Shown in pieces: positions 53,336 to 62,024 of a stretch of DNA of 64,000 nt. The notes under the pieces were generated by a model, which was given only the letters and a program-made list of their open reading frames with translations, did no database searches and was not told the DNA's origin. The stretch lies in the NCBI GenBank assembly GCA_965263215.1, contig OZ253663.1:1612001-1676000 (forward strand), given 5' to 3'. Numbering within the stretch: position 1 is the first letter of the stretch; each line of letters begins with the position of its first letter. The stretch is from UBA1672 sp965263215. Lineage in GTDB: Bacteria; Pseudomonadota; Alphaproteobacteria; Micavibrionales; Micavibrionaceae. Both the position numbers and the translations under genes were made by a program.

Positions 53336-54793
53336 TTAAATGATTGCCGCTAAATTATATAGCGCTTGCGGAAATAAGAATAATAGCAAGCATCCAATAA
53401 CAGTGATACTGATTGCAATTAAGCAAGCCAAAGGTGCTTCCTTAATTTGAACATTATTCTCTTTGTTTTCATCGCTAAAAAAACCACGCATTGGTATTGG
53501 CAGAAGATAAGCAATATTAAGAAGAGAGCTTAGCATTAAAACTCCCATAAGAACCATTTGGCCTGTATCAAGGGTACCCATTAATAAATACCACTTGCTC
53601 CACGTGCCCCCTGTCGGCGGCAAACCAATAATACTTAAAGTTCCGATAAAAAATGCTGCCATAGTCAATGGCATCTGTTTGCCTAAGCCCTTCATATTAC
53701 TGATTTCGGTTTTTCCCGATGCCACGTATATGGCACCAGCACAAAAGAACAACGTTATTTTACCAAAGGCATGCATTGCAATATGCATAGTCGCGCCAAT
53801 AATTCCCGCCTGAACAGCGAGCAACGCCCCAAGGGTAATATAGCCTAGTTGAGACACTGTTGAGTAAGCAAGGCGTGCTTTAAGATTGTCTTTCGTCATT
53901 GCAACAAGAGAAGCGAACAATATGCTAGCGCCTGCGATATACATAAGAATATCACGTGACCAAAGCTCACTCATTAAATCCAGACCAAATATATAAATTG
54001 CAACTTTTAAAAGTGAAAATACCCCAGCCTTAACAACAGCAACGGCATGTAAAAGTGCGCTGACAGGTGTTGGCGCAACCATCGCACTTGGAAGCCAGCG
54101 ATGGAACGGCATGAGCGCGGCCTTACCGATGCCAAAGAAAAACAACAATAATAAAATGCCGGCTGTAGCGGTTGATGTTTGGTCAGTAAATACGCCGCCG
54201 GGCATAAAGTCTAACGTACCGGCATTATGATATGTGCCAATGACTGCGGGCAAAAAGAAAATGATAGATGTGGTAAGCAAAATACCAAGATAAACACGAC
54301 CGCCTCTGCGCGCTGCTTCTGTTCCTTTGTGTGTAACAAGTGGGTATGTCGACAAGGTTAATGCCTCATAGAAGACAAAAAGCGTGAAAAGGTTCGCTGA
54401 AAAAGCGATCCCTAAAGTGAAAGCCGCAGCCAAAGCAAAAAAGATATAAAAGCGCGTCTGATTTTGTTCTTTTGCGCCACGCATATAGCCAATAGAGTAA
54501 ATGGAAGTAACAATCCAAAGAAAGCTCGCAATCAGCGCAAAAACCATCCCTAAAGGCTCTAATCGGAAAGCTAACGCTAATCCGGGCAATGGCTCAGCGA
54601 AAACAAACTCGGGATTCACGCCACTCATAACAACAGGTAATAGCTGTAGCGTTAGTAAAAACGTAATGGCCCCCACAAGCAGTGTCATACCCTCCCGCAG
54701 ATTCGGGTAGCAACCTGTAAGTGACACAAGAACAGCACCCAATAACGGTAGCAAAACAATAATCGGCAGCAGAATATCCGGTGATAAGATCAC
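53336..54793 (-). CDS. MrpD-like proton antiporter subunit (second copy)
   Basis: Membrane antiporter-like subunit of 485 residues, related to NuoM/NuoN and MrpD. Typical segments are FALAAAFTLGIAFSANLFTL, ALMPFHRWLPSAMVAPTPVS with the conserved Lys/His region, and LAYSTVSQLGYITLGALL. The start overlaps the preceding mrpD-like gene by 4 bp. Having two D-like genes plus an L-like gene sets this operon apart from the seven-gene Mrp. Confidence 0.92.
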   Translation of the reverse strand: MILSPDILLPIIVLLPLLGAVLVSLTGCYPNLREGMTLLVGAITFLLTLQLLPVVMSGVNPEFVFAEPLPGLALAFRLEPLGMVFALIASFLWIVTSIYSIGYMRGAKEQNQTRFYIFFALAAAFTLGIAFSANLFTLFVFYEALTLSTYPLVTHKGTEAARRGGRVYLGILLTTSIIFFLPAVIGTYHNAGTLDFMPGGVFTDQTSTATAGILLLLFFFGIGKAALMPFHRWLPSAMVAPTPVSALLHAVAVVKAGVFSLLKVAIYIFGLDLMSELWSRDILMYIAGASILFASLVAMTKDNLKARLAYSTVSQLGYITLGALLAVQAGIIGATMHIAMHAFGKITLFFCAGAIYVASGKTEISNMKGLGKQMPLTMAAFFIGTLSIIGLPPTGGTWSKWYLLMGTLDTGQMVLMGVLMLSSLLNIAYLLPIPMRGFFSDENKENNVQIKEAPLACLIAISITVIGCLLLFLFPQALYNLAAII

Positions 54794-56280
54794 ACCCCAC
54801 CTCCCAGTAAGCTTTGTGCAGCTTGCAGTGGCGCGCCAACATTAAATTGTGTGAATATGCCGAAATATAAAGTTGCCAGTGCTAATATCCATGTCGGGAT
54901 AAGTAAGGCCAGTGGGGCTTCGACGTTTTCTGATGATTCAGCATCTTGGAAATACGCGACCTCTACGATGCGCCACACATACGCCACGGCGAGCAAAGAT
55001 CCAATCAATATAGCAGCAACAATAATCATACCCATTGTACCGCCTTGATCCAATGCGGCCATGATCAGGTACCATTTACTTATGAATCCGGCAGTCAACG
55101 GCATACCGATTAACCCTAAGCCACCAATAACAAACGCCGCCATAGTCCAAGGCATGGTTTTCCCTATCCCCTTGAAATCCTCGATGCGTGCGCTACCGTG
55201 GCGAAAAAACACACATCCAAGTGCCATAAATAAGCACCCTTTTATGATGGCGTGATTAAACAGATGCATAATGCCTGCAGCCAATCCAATAGGACTGAAC
55301 AGCGCAATACCAATCATCATATATCCTATTTGTGCAATGCTGGAATATGCCAAAACATGTTTTACATTAGTTTGAAAAATAGCAAATAAAGATCCGCTGA
55401 ACACTGCAATAACAGACAGAAATACAAGAACCATTTGTAACGGCATTTCTCCAAAAGCAAACTCAATACCGAAAATCGTATAAACAAAACGGATGAAAGC
55501 ATAAAGCGCAACTTTGGTTGACGTTGCCGCTAAAAAAACAGTTACAATCGAAGGGGCATAGCCGTAGGCATTTGGCAACCATATATGTAATGGAAACAGT
55601 GCAAGCTTAATGCTTAAACCAACAATTATAAACGCAAAAGCTGCGCGTACCGTATTCGTATTCGTTACTTCAGGCAAACGCAAAGCAATGTCAGCCATAT
55701 TCAATGTACCAGTCATGATATAAAGAAAACCAATACCTATCAATATCATCGTCGCGCCAACGGTACCCATAATTAAATATTGAAAAGCGGCAGTCAATGC
55801 GCGTCTGTCTTTACCAAAACTAATAAGAACGTAGGAAGACAGCGATGAAATTTCCAAAAAGACAAATAAGTTAAAGGCATCGCCTGTAATTGTAATCCCG
55901 AGTAACCCGGCCAAGCAAAGTAAGAAGGCTGTGTAAAAAATAGGGTGGCCTTGCTGCGCTATTTCCTTCTCAACGCTTTTTTTTGCGAAAGCTAAAGCTA
56001 CCGCAGCGATACCGGATACCAAAATTAATATAAGGGCATTTAAAGGATCTATGCGGTATTCAATTCCCAACGGAGCTTGCCAGCCCCCCATCGCATAGCT
56101 TATGGCAGGCTCGTTTAAAATCTGTAGATATAATAATATTGAAATTGCAAACGTGGCGAGGCTCGCGCAAAAAGCAAAGCCCCAGGCCAATCCGTGCTTT
56201 CGCATAAGAAAGCATATCGGCGCAGCCATTAAAGGAAGAACGACCTGAAGTGCAGGTAGGTGAGCAAAAAGTAACTGCAT
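54790..56280 (-). CDS. mrpD: MrpD-like proton antiporter subunit (first copy)
   Basis: The 496-residue membrane protein has about 14 helices. Key blocks include DAFNLFVFLEISSLSSYVLI with the membrane glutamate, KLALFPLHIWLPNAYGYAPS with Lys and His, and VLAYSSIAQIGYMMIGIALF. It lies next to mrpC and overlaps it by 1 bp, the canonical C-D order, which is why I give it the mrpD symbol. Confidence 0.92.
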   Translation of the reverse strand: MQLLFAHLPALQVVLPLMAAPICFLMRKHGLAWGFAFCASLATFAISILLYLQILNEPAISYAMGGWQAPLGIEYRIDPLNALILILVSGIAAVALAFAKKSVEKEIAQQGHPIFYTAFLLCLAGLLGITITGDAFNLFVFLEISSLSSYVLISFGKDRRALTAAFQYLIMGTVGATMILIGIGFLYIMTGTLNMADIALRLPEVTNTNTVRAAFAFIIVGLSIKLALFPLHIWLPNAYGYAPSIVTVFLAATSTKVALYAFIRFVYTIFGIEFAFGEMPLQMVLVFLSVIAVFSGSLFAIFQTNVKHVLAYSSIAQIGYMMIGIALFSPIGLAAGIMHLFNHAIIKGCLFMALGCVFFRHGSARIEDFKGIGKTMPWTMAAFVIGGLGLIGMPLTAGFISKWYLIMAALDQGGTMGMIIVAAILIGSLLAVAYVWRIVEVAYFQDAESSENVEAPLALLIPTWILALATLYFGIFTQFNVGAPLQAAQSLLGGGV

Positions 56281-56636
56281 TATAATGAGCCGTCCTTTTT
56301 GTTGATATCATCTTCTTCGATACTTCCATATGATTCGTGTATACGAACAACCAGAGCTAATCCTAATGCTGTTGTTGCAACCCCTACAACAATAGCAGTC
56401 AATATCAATACATGCGGCAATGGGTTGGCGTAAACCTCTACTCCATCAGTTAAGATTGGTGGTGCACCATCTTTTACTTTTCCAATGCTTATATACAAAA
56501 TAAAAACAGACGTTTGAAAAATGTTGAGACCAATAATTTTTTTAATCAAATTACTAGCCGCAATTACAACATAGAAACCGATCATCATCAGAATGATCAC
56601 AACCCAATAATTAAAAAGGCCTATAATAATACTCAT
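56280..56636 (-). CDS. mrpC: MrpC/MnhC subunit (NuoK-like)
   Basis: NuoK-related subunit of the Mrp antiporter. The 118 residues contain three helices; LIKKIIGLNIFQTSVFIL and NPLPHVLILTAIVVGVATTA are the usual Mrp C segments, the second with the conserved Pro-His. A C-terminal charged tail ends INKKDGSL. It overlaps the upstream mrpB-like gene and the downstream mrpD by 4 and 1 bp. Confidence 0.93.
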   Translation of the reverse strand: MSIIIGLFNYWVVIILMMIGFYVVIAASNLIKKIIGLNIFQTSVFILYISIGKVKDGAPPILTDGVEVYANPLPHVLILTAIVVGVATTALGLALVVRIHESYGSIEEDDINKKDGSL

Positions 56637-57631
56637 TTTTTATCCTCACTATCCGTGAGAGATACATTTGTTCCGCGTCCGGCGAAGTTAAAAAATACAA
56701 GCATCATAACCGCGGCGACGCATATTCCAACACCAAGTTCAACAAGAATAATGCCTATATGCTGTCCATGTGTTTTATCGTGGGCTAACACATTATAGTC
56801 GAGATAATTTCCGCCTAAAAACAACGAAGCAAGGCCTGTCCCCGCATACAGAAGAACTCCTAACACCATGAGCCAGTGTAAGACTTTCGGATCGACAACT
56901 TTGTAAGCTGCCTGCAGCCCATAAATCATTGTATACAAAATAAAACCTGTCGCAAAAATAACACCGGCTTGAAACCCACCACCCGGGCTATACTCACCAT
57001 GAAACTGCACGTAAAGGGCATATAAAAAAATCAAAGGGACTAATATTTTTGAAATAACATGTAGAATATTATGATGGCGAAGGCTTGCTGTATCAGCAAA
57101 TTGCCAGTATGTCCGTCCCGATCCATCGGACAAAAATCCCAATAAAGCCAAAACGCCAATACCTGCAGTAAAAATTACAAAAACCTCACCAAGCGTATCA
57201 AACCCCCTGTAACTCGCCAAAATTGAACTTACGATGTTAGGAATATGAATTTCTTCACCTGATTTTTCGATATAATGCTTAGCCACATGTGTATGTGCGG
57301 GCGCTTCAGCATCAGCAAAATGAGGCATATCAAACGTCGCATATATTAATGTTGCACCGGTTATTGTTACTACAAATAGAGGCAAAAAAACTCCATTGAT
57401 AGATTTTTTAGCTTTGGGCTCACCCTCGTACTTTTTATAAGTCAAAGCCAACGTTCCAAGCATCAAAATAGGAGAAATACCTGCGCCTATTGCTGCTTCT
57501 GTGAGCGCAACATCAGGCGCATTAAGATTGAGAAAAAAACCCGCAGATAACAAACTGTAAATACCAAACAGCATAATAACGGCAAAAAGGTCGCGCATAA
57601 AAACCGTCGCCAACGCCGTGGAGACAAGCAT
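56633..57631 (-). CDS. mrpB: MrpA C-terminal (DUF4040)-MrpB fusion subunit
   Basis: The 332-residue protein joins two modules. Residues about 1-70 match the DUF4040/MbhD module that is normally the C-terminal part of MrpA (SLLSAGFFLNLNAPDVALTEAA). After a His/Glu-containing linker comes the MnhB domain (about 185-330, with FHGEYSPGGGFQAGVIFATG). So the MrpA tail survives fused to MrpB although there is no full MrpA. The frame continues upstream of the ATG at 57631 as hydrophobic, family-like sequence (IIIDIALLI) back to an ATA codon overlapping the mrpG stop, with GGAG 7 nt before it. The true start may therefore be non-standard. Confidence 0.9.
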   Translation of the reverse strand: MLVSTALATVFMRDLFAVIMLFGIYSLLSAGFFLNLNAPDVALTEAAIGAGISPILMLGTLALTYKKYEGEPKAKKSINGVFLPLFVVTITGATLIYATFDMPHFADAEAPAHTHVAKHYIEKSGEEIHIPNIVSSILASYRGFDTLGEVFVIFTAGIGVLALLGFLSDGSGRTYWQFADTASLRHHNILHVISKILVPLIFLYALYVQFHGEYSPGGGFQAGVIFATGFILYTMIYGLQAAYKVVDPKVLHWLMVLGVLLYAGTGLASLFLGGNYLDYNVLAHDKTHGQHIGIILVELGVGICVAAVMMLVFFNFAGRGTNVSLTDSEDKK

Positions 57632-57660
57632 GATAAGTAAAGCGATGTCGATAATAATTT

Positions 57661-57981
57661 CTATGACTCTTCTCCCTCATGGCCCAAAACAGGCTTTAGA
57701 TTGTCTTTCCTTGCGCTTTTTGCCAACGTATGGATTGCCGTTGGGCCTGTGTACGCAAGTATAAACAAAACAAGGAAAAGCTTAACAAACATTATCAAAG
57801 ACGAACTTTGTAAAACCAAACCAAATATAATTAATCCTGCACAAAGTGTGTCAGTAATACTGGCCGCATGTATGCGGGTGTAAAAATCAGGAAATCTATG
57901 CAAGCCTAGAGCGCCAGTAATGCCAAAGAAAACACCCAAGACGATACAAAACCAACTAGAAAAATTTAAGATCATATCCAT
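57661..57981 (-). CDS. mrpG: MrpG/MnhG subunit
   Basis: Small membrane subunit of the Mrp antiporter with three helices. The 106 residues contain ITGALGLHRFPDFYTRIHAASITDTL, here quoted only as the start of that block (LHRFPDFYTRIHAAS), and FILAYTGPTAIHTLAKSA, both family hallmarks. It overlaps mrpF by 1 bp and precedes the mrpB fusion gene. Confidence 0.94.
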   Translation of the reverse strand: MDMILNFSSWFCIVLGVFFGITGALGLHRFPDFYTRIHAASITDTLCAGLIIFGLVLQSSSLIMFVKLFLVLFILAYTGPTAIHTLAKSARKDNLKPVLGHEGEES

Positions 57982-58259
57982 TATTTGTCTTCCTTTTGAT
58001 ACCCTTGGCTGTGCCTAGCATATTCAAAGAACCGTAGTAAGGCGATAATACCAACAAAGTTAATTAAGGCATAAACAATGGCAATATCCAGAAAAGATGA
58101 TTGATCAGTAACTACCCCCAGAATTGCGACTAACAAAACTGTTTTGGTTCCGAACATATTGACAGCCAGAATACGATCAAAAAGTGTTGGCCCAAGAAAA
58201 GCACGCAACAAAGCCAGCGCCATAATAAAAAGAACAGCAAAAGAAGCAACTAAAAACAT
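57981..58259 (-). CDS. mrpF: MrpF/MnhF subunit
   Basis: Three-helix subunit of the Mrp antiporter. The 92 residues contain LRAFLGPTLFDRILAVNMFG, the conserved MrpF segment with the acidic and basic pair, and the typical FLDIAIVYALINFVG. Charged C-terminus. It starts 2 bp after mrpE and overlaps mrpG by 1 bp. Confidence 0.93.
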   Translation of the reverse strand: MFLVASFAVLFIMALALLRAFLGPTLFDRILAVNMFGTKTVLLVAILGVVTDQSSFLDIAIVYALINFVGIIALLRFFEYARHSQGYQKEDK

Positions 58260-58261
58260 AG

Positions 58262-58738
58262 CTATAAACGCTCCATTAAACTAACACGGCGATTCATTTC
58301 ACCTTTTTGCAGACTTTCTGCGGCCTCTCGAGAAAGCGCGTGCACCTCAAAAACATTATCACGGACAGATAGTGTTACAGTTCCGGGGGTCATTGTAATT
58401 GAATTGGCATACAAAACTTTGCCAACTTCTGTTTTTTGATCAGAACAAATAGTTATAATAGTGGGACTTATACAACTTCTTCCCCCCCATACACGTTTTG
58501 CAACATCCAAATTGGCCAAAATTATCTGGCCGATCATCCAAATGATATAACCTGGCAACCGCCAGCTAGGTATGATGACGGGAAAAGATTCACCATCTTG
58601 TTTTTTCATACGAAAAACAAGAAATACAACGAAAACAACAGATACGCCTCCAAAACCAAGAAGTAACGGCTTAAAATACCCTGAATTAATTATCCAGAAT
58701 ACAGATAAAATAAATATATAACCTAAAACACTTTTCAT
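58262..58738 (-). CDS. mrpE: MrpE/MnhE subunit
   Basis: Subunit E of the Mrp antiporter, first gene of this operon. The 158 residues have two hydrophobic N-terminal segments, then IGQIILANLDVAKRVWGG and SITMTPGTVTLSV, which are the family hallmarks, and a soluble C-terminal domain. The order E-F-G-B-C-D differs from the classic A-B-C-D-E-F-G. Confidence 0.93.
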   Translation of the reverse strand: MKSVLGYIFILSVFWIINSGYFKPLLLGFGGVSVVFVVFLVFRMKKQDGESFPVIIPSWRLPGYIIWMIGQIILANLDVAKRVWGGRSCISPTIITICSDQKTEVGKVLYANSITMTPGTVTLSVRDNVFEVHALSREAAESLQKGEMNRRVSLMERL

Positions 58739-58967
58739 TGAAGCTACGCTTTGAAATCCTTATGCAAATTCATTTTTTCGCAACAGCACACTAAAGGAAG
58801 CAAAATAGAATGGCAATAACTCTCAACAAAATGAGGGTAGATATTGTGAACTAAAATATTCGACTTTTTTTATAGCTATCTATTATTTTTTTATTATATT
58901 TTGCATATAAACAATCATAGGCATATAATTTCGCTTATATTTAGTAAATAATACGAGCACATATTTC

Positions 58968-58996
58968 TTGACACAGTGGCATGGATATGATTATTT
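58968..58996 (+). promoter_or_regulatory. Candidate rplU-rpmA promoter
   Basis: A consensus TTGACA (58968-58973) is followed after 17 nt by TTATTT, about 80 nt upstream of the rplU ATG. The -35 box is perfect but the -10 box is poor. A promoter is expected here because rplU opens a plus-strand operon. Confidence 0.4.
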
Positions 58997-59012
58997 CCAT
59001 CGCTCATGGCGT

Positions 59013-59035
59013 AAAAGACTTGTAACAGGCCTTTT
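59013..59035 (+). promoter_or_regulatory. Hairpin in the rplU leader
   Basis: AAAAGACTTG and CAGGCCTTTT can pair around a UAA loop with one A-C mismatch and one G-U pair, and the 3' arm ends in four T. It lies about 40 nt before the rplU ATG, where an attenuator or L21-binding leader could be. The structure is seen; the role is inferred. Confidence 0.3.
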
Positions 59036-59074
59036 GGCAATAACAGAATAACAAAAATAGACGGAAAAAAAACA

Positions 59075-59389
59075 ATGTTTGCGGTTATTAAAACTGGTGG
59101 AAAACAGTATAAAGTTCAAAAAGACGATAAACTTCTTGTTGAAAAGCTAGAGGGAAACGAAGGCGATAAAGTAACGCTAGACGAAGTTTTGATGATTGCC
59201 GATGGCAAAAAATCAACTGTCGGTGAGCCTTTGGTTAAAGGCGCAAAGGTTGAAGCCAAAGTTGTTGCACAGACACGCGGCCCCAAAATAACAGTTTTCA
59301 AGAAAAAGCGTCGTCAGAATTACCGTCGTAAAAAAGGACATCGTCAAGATCTGACAATGATCCAGATTACAAACATTAAAGCGGCATAA
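59075..59389 (+). CDS. rplU: 50S ribosomal protein L21
   Basis: Large-subunit ribosomal protein. The 104 residues start MFAVIKTGGKQYKVQKDD, the family signature, and end in the basic segment FKKKRRQNYRRKKGHRQDLT. Length is normal. It is followed by rpmA after 30 bp, the universal L21-L27 pair. Confidence 0.98.
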   Translation: MFAVIKTGGKQYKVQKDDKLLVEKLEGNEGDKVTLDEVLMIADGKKSTVGEPLVKGAKVEAKVVAQTRGPKITVFKKKRRQNYRRKKGHRQDLTMIQITNIKAA

Positions 59390-59419
59390 CGTAAAAATAT
59401 AAAAATCAGGAGATAGATT

Positions 59420-59704
59420 ATGGCACATAAAAAAGCAGGTGGTAGTTCCAGAAACGGACGCGATTCGGTCGGTCGTAGACTTGGTATCAAGCGTTATGGT
59501 GGTGAGGAAGTTCTTGCAGGTAACATTATCGTGCGTCAACGCGGTACAAAGTGGAAGCCCGGTAAGAATGTTGGCCTTGGTAAAGACCATACAATCTTTG
59601 CTCTGCTTGATGGACAGGTTTTGTTCACAAAAGGTAAAGCTGGTCAGGCTGTTGTAAATATTGTTCCTGCGAATGATGGCACGAAAGCACAAGCAGCAGA
59701 ATAA
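59420..59704 (+). CDS. rpmA: 50S ribosomal protein L27
   Basis: Large-subunit protein whose N-terminus reaches the peptidyl transferase centre. The 94 residues start MAHKKAGGSSRNGRDSVGRR, the unprocessed form found in proteobacteria, and contain KRYGGEEVLAGNIIVRQRG. An AGGAG ribosome binding site lies just upstream. A terminator follows 30 bp after the stop. Confidence 0.98.
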   Translation: MAHKKAGGSSRNGRDSVGRRLGIKRYGGEEVLAGNIIVRQRGTKWKPGKNVGLGKDHTIFALLDGQVLFTKGKAGQAVVNIVPANDGTKAQAAE

Positions 59705-59734
59705 TTTGCCTCATTACACATACGGTTTATAAAC

Positions 59735-59760
59735 AGGGGGATATATCATTCCCCTTTTTT
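59735..59760 (+). terminator. Rho-independent terminator between rpmA and obgE
   Basis: AGGGGGAT and ATTCCCCT form an 8-bp stem (one G-U pair) with a 5-nt loop, followed by a run of six T. The run ends only 14 nt before the obgE ATG. It probably ends most rplU-rpmA transcripts, with obgE-proB expressed by readthrough. Confidence 0.8.
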
Positions 59761-59774
59761 AATGGAAAACGAGC

Positions 59775-60803
59775 ATGAAATTCTTAGATGAAGCAAAAAT
59801 TTATCTACAAAGTGGCAAAGGCGGCCCGGGCTGCGTATCGTTCCGTCGTGAAAAATACGTAGAATATGGCGGCCCTGACGGTGGCAATGGCGGAAAAGGC
59901 GGCGATGTTTACTTCGAGGTTGTTGATACGCTTAATACGTTAATTGACTTCAGGTATAAGCAACATTTCAAAGCCGAGCATGGGCATAACGGATCAGGAC
60001 GAAACAAAACAGGTGCTGGTGGTGATGACTGCATTATTAAAGTACCCGTGGGCACACAAATTCTGGATGAGGACAAGGAAACAATTCTTGCAGACCTTCT
60101 GGAGCCCGGCGAGCGTCTTAAATTTTTAAAAGGTGGTGATGGCGGTTTTGGCAACGCACACTACAAAAGTGCCACGAATCAAGCACCTCGAAAATTCACA
60201 CCCGGTTGGCCTATACAAGAAATGGCGGTTTGGCTTCGTTTGAAATTAATCGCTGATGTTGGTTTGGTTGGCTTACCCAATGCCGGAAAATCCACGTTTT
60301 TGTCTGTGTGTTCTAATGCTAATCCTAAAATTGCAGATTATCCATTCACGACACTTCACCCTAATTTAGGCGTTGTAAAAGCGGGAGAACGAGATTTTGT
60401 AATTGCTGATATTCCGGGTTTAATCGAAGGCGCGCATGAGGGCCATGGCCTTGGTGATCGTTTTTTAGGTCATGTTGAACGTACCTCTGTTTTACTGCAC
60501 ATTATCGACTGCACTCAGGATGATCTCTCAGAAGCGTATAACACCATTAGGCATGAACTAACTGAATATGGGGCAGGTTTAGAAGATAAACCTGAAATTA
60601 TTGTTTTGAATAAATCAGATGCACTCGGTGATGAGCTTGCGGAAGATCAGCGCAAAACGTTAGAAGATGCAATCAATAAAAAAGTACATCTTATGTCTGC
60701 TGTCTCAGGTGAGAAGACAAAAGAACTTCTCTATTTACTCGCCGATATCGTGTATAAAGAAAAGTACGGTGAGGAAGAAGAAGATGGAGAGTTTAATCCG
60801 TGA
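59775..60803 (+). CDS. obgE: GTPase Obg/CgtA
   Basis: Ribosome-associated GTPase involved in 50S maturation. The 342 residues show the glycine-rich Obg domain (1-158, with GGPDGGNGGKGGDV) and the G domain: G1 GLPNAGKS (166-173), DIPG (212-215) and NKSD for guanine specificity. The C-terminal extension is short and acidic (GEEEEDGEFNP). It lies after rpmA, as is usual, and overlaps proB by 4 bp. Confidence 0.97.
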   Translation: MKFLDEAKIYLQSGKGGPGCVSFRREKYVEYGGPDGGNGGKGGDVYFEVVDTLNTLIDFRYKQHFKAEHGHNGSGRNKTGAGGDDCIIKVPVGTQILDEDKETILADLLEPGERLKFLKGGDGGFGNAHYKSATNQAPRKFTPGWPIQEMAVWLRLKLIADVGLVGLPNAGKSTFLSVCSNANPKIADYPFTTLHPNLGVVKAGERDFVIADIPGLIEGAHEGHGLGDRFLGHVERTSVLLHIIDCTQDDLSEAYNTIRHELTEYGAGLEDKPEIIVLNKSDALGDELAEDQRKTLEDAINKKVHLMSAVSGEKTKELLYLLADIVYKEKYGEEEEDGEFNP

Positions 60804-61945
60804 GCGAGTTAACGACACAATCTGCTCTTGAACAAGGTACATTTATTGTCATCAAAGTCGGGTCGGAATTGGTGCTTGGCGAAGACAATAATGTCAATCA
60901 AGAATGGATGGATACACTTGCCGTTGATGTACACACATTAATGCAAAACGGTAAGAAAGTTGTCATCGTATCTTCAGGAAGCGTTGCTTTGGGGCGTAAG
61001 GCGCTAGGTATTCCTCTCGATATGCCCCCTAAGAATATCCCATTAGCGCAAAAACAAGCCGCCTCCTCTGTTGGGCAATATCATGTGTTTAATGGCTACT
61101 TTAAGGCCTTTTCAAATTTCGGCGTAGATGCGGCGCAGGTTCTTTTGACAATGAGTGAGACAGAAAACAGGCGCATGAACCTTAATGCGCGTGAGACACT
61201 GCACACCCTTCTTGATGCAGGTGTTGTACCGATAATCAATGAGAATGATACCGTTTCCACTGGTGAAATTCGCTTTGGCGATAATGATCGTTTAAGTGTC
61301 AGGGTGGCGCAAATGATCTTTGCTGACACTGTTGTTCTTCTATCTACAGCTGGTGGACTATTTACGGATAATCCGGATAAAAACCCTGATGCTGTGCACA
61401 TTCCCATTGTCGAGACTATTACAGATGATCACGTGCAAATGGCAGGTGATGCGATCCCCGGCCTGAGCACTGGTGGTATGAAAAGTAAAATCGAGGCAGC
61501 ACTATCCGCAACCAAGGCCGGTATAAATCTCATTATTACCAATGGTCGCGAAAATTATGCACTATCAAAGGTCTGTAAAGACCCTTCTAAACAATCAACA
61601 CTTTTCCTTGCACAGGAATGTGATAATAACGCACGAAAAATATGGCTGGGTGCTCACATGAGCCCAAAAGGCAGTGTTACCGTTGATGATGGTGCACTTG
61701 TAGCCCTCAATAGCGGAAAGAGCCTTCTGCCCGTTGGTGTCAAATTCGTCGAAGGAAAATTCGGCCGCGGTGATGTCGTCGAAATCTTAAACTCTTCAGG
61801 TTATAAGATTGGTATGGGGTTATGCGCATATAATTACCACGATGCGCGTAAAATCATCGGCCAAAACAGTAAAGATATTCACGAAATTCTAGGATATATT
61901 GGTCGTGATGAACTTATTCACCGTAATGATATGGTTCTTGATTAA
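60800..61945 (+). CDS. proB: Glutamate 5-kinase
   Basis: First step of proline synthesis: phosphorylates glutamate. The 381 residues comprise the amino-acid-kinase domain (about 12-270, starting FIVIKVGSELVLGE, with SSGSVALGRKALG and INENDTVST) and a C-terminal PUA domain (about 290-375). The start is GTG at 60800, overlapping the obgE stop as GTGA, so it is translationally coupled. The partner proA is not within the window. Confidence 0.96.
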   Translation: MSELTTQSALEQGTFIVIKVGSELVLGEDNNVNQEWMDTLAVDVHTLMQNGKKVVIVSSGSVALGRKALGIPLDMPPKNIPLAQKQAASSVGQYHVFNGYFKAFSNFGVDAAQVLLTMSETENRRMNLNARETLHTLLDAGVVPIINENDTVSTGEIRFGDNDRLSVRVAQMIFADTVVLLSTAGGLFTDNPDKNPDAVHIPIVETITDDHVQMAGDAIPGLSTGGMKSKIEAALSATKAGINLIITNGRENYALSKVCKDPSKQSTLFLAQECDNNARKIWLGAHMSPKGSVTVDDGALVALNSGKSLLPVGVKFVEGKFGRGDVVEILNSSGYKIGMGLCAYNYHDARKIIGQNSKDIHEILGYIGRDELIHRNDMVLD

Positions 61946-62024
61946 ATAACATTTGTTCTGCCTTTGCATGCCCACTCTTTTCCGTCATGATTGTAGTCAA
62001 TTCGAATCATACAAAGAGTAAGAC

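Larger units (their letters stand above)
58739..59074. other. Divergent intergenic region mrpE / rplU
   Basis: 336 bp without a gene. The centre (about 58860-58960) is very AT-rich. It must hold promoters for mrpE (minus) and rplU (plus). A plus-strand TTGACA at 58968 and a leader hairpin at 59013-59035 are listed separately. On the minus strand TTGTTG and TATTTT 16 nt apart are a weak mrpE promoter candidate. No small ORF or RNA gene was recognised. Confidence 0.5.

Noticed and set aside
58968..58990. TTGACA paired with TATGAT as the rplU promoter
   Set aside because: The spacer is only 12 nt, too short for a normal sigma-70 promoter; the 17-nt alternative is listed instead.
59213..59692. 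Minus-strand reading frame across rplU and rpmA
   Set aside because: It spans two certain ribosomal protein genes and their gap; no support as coding.
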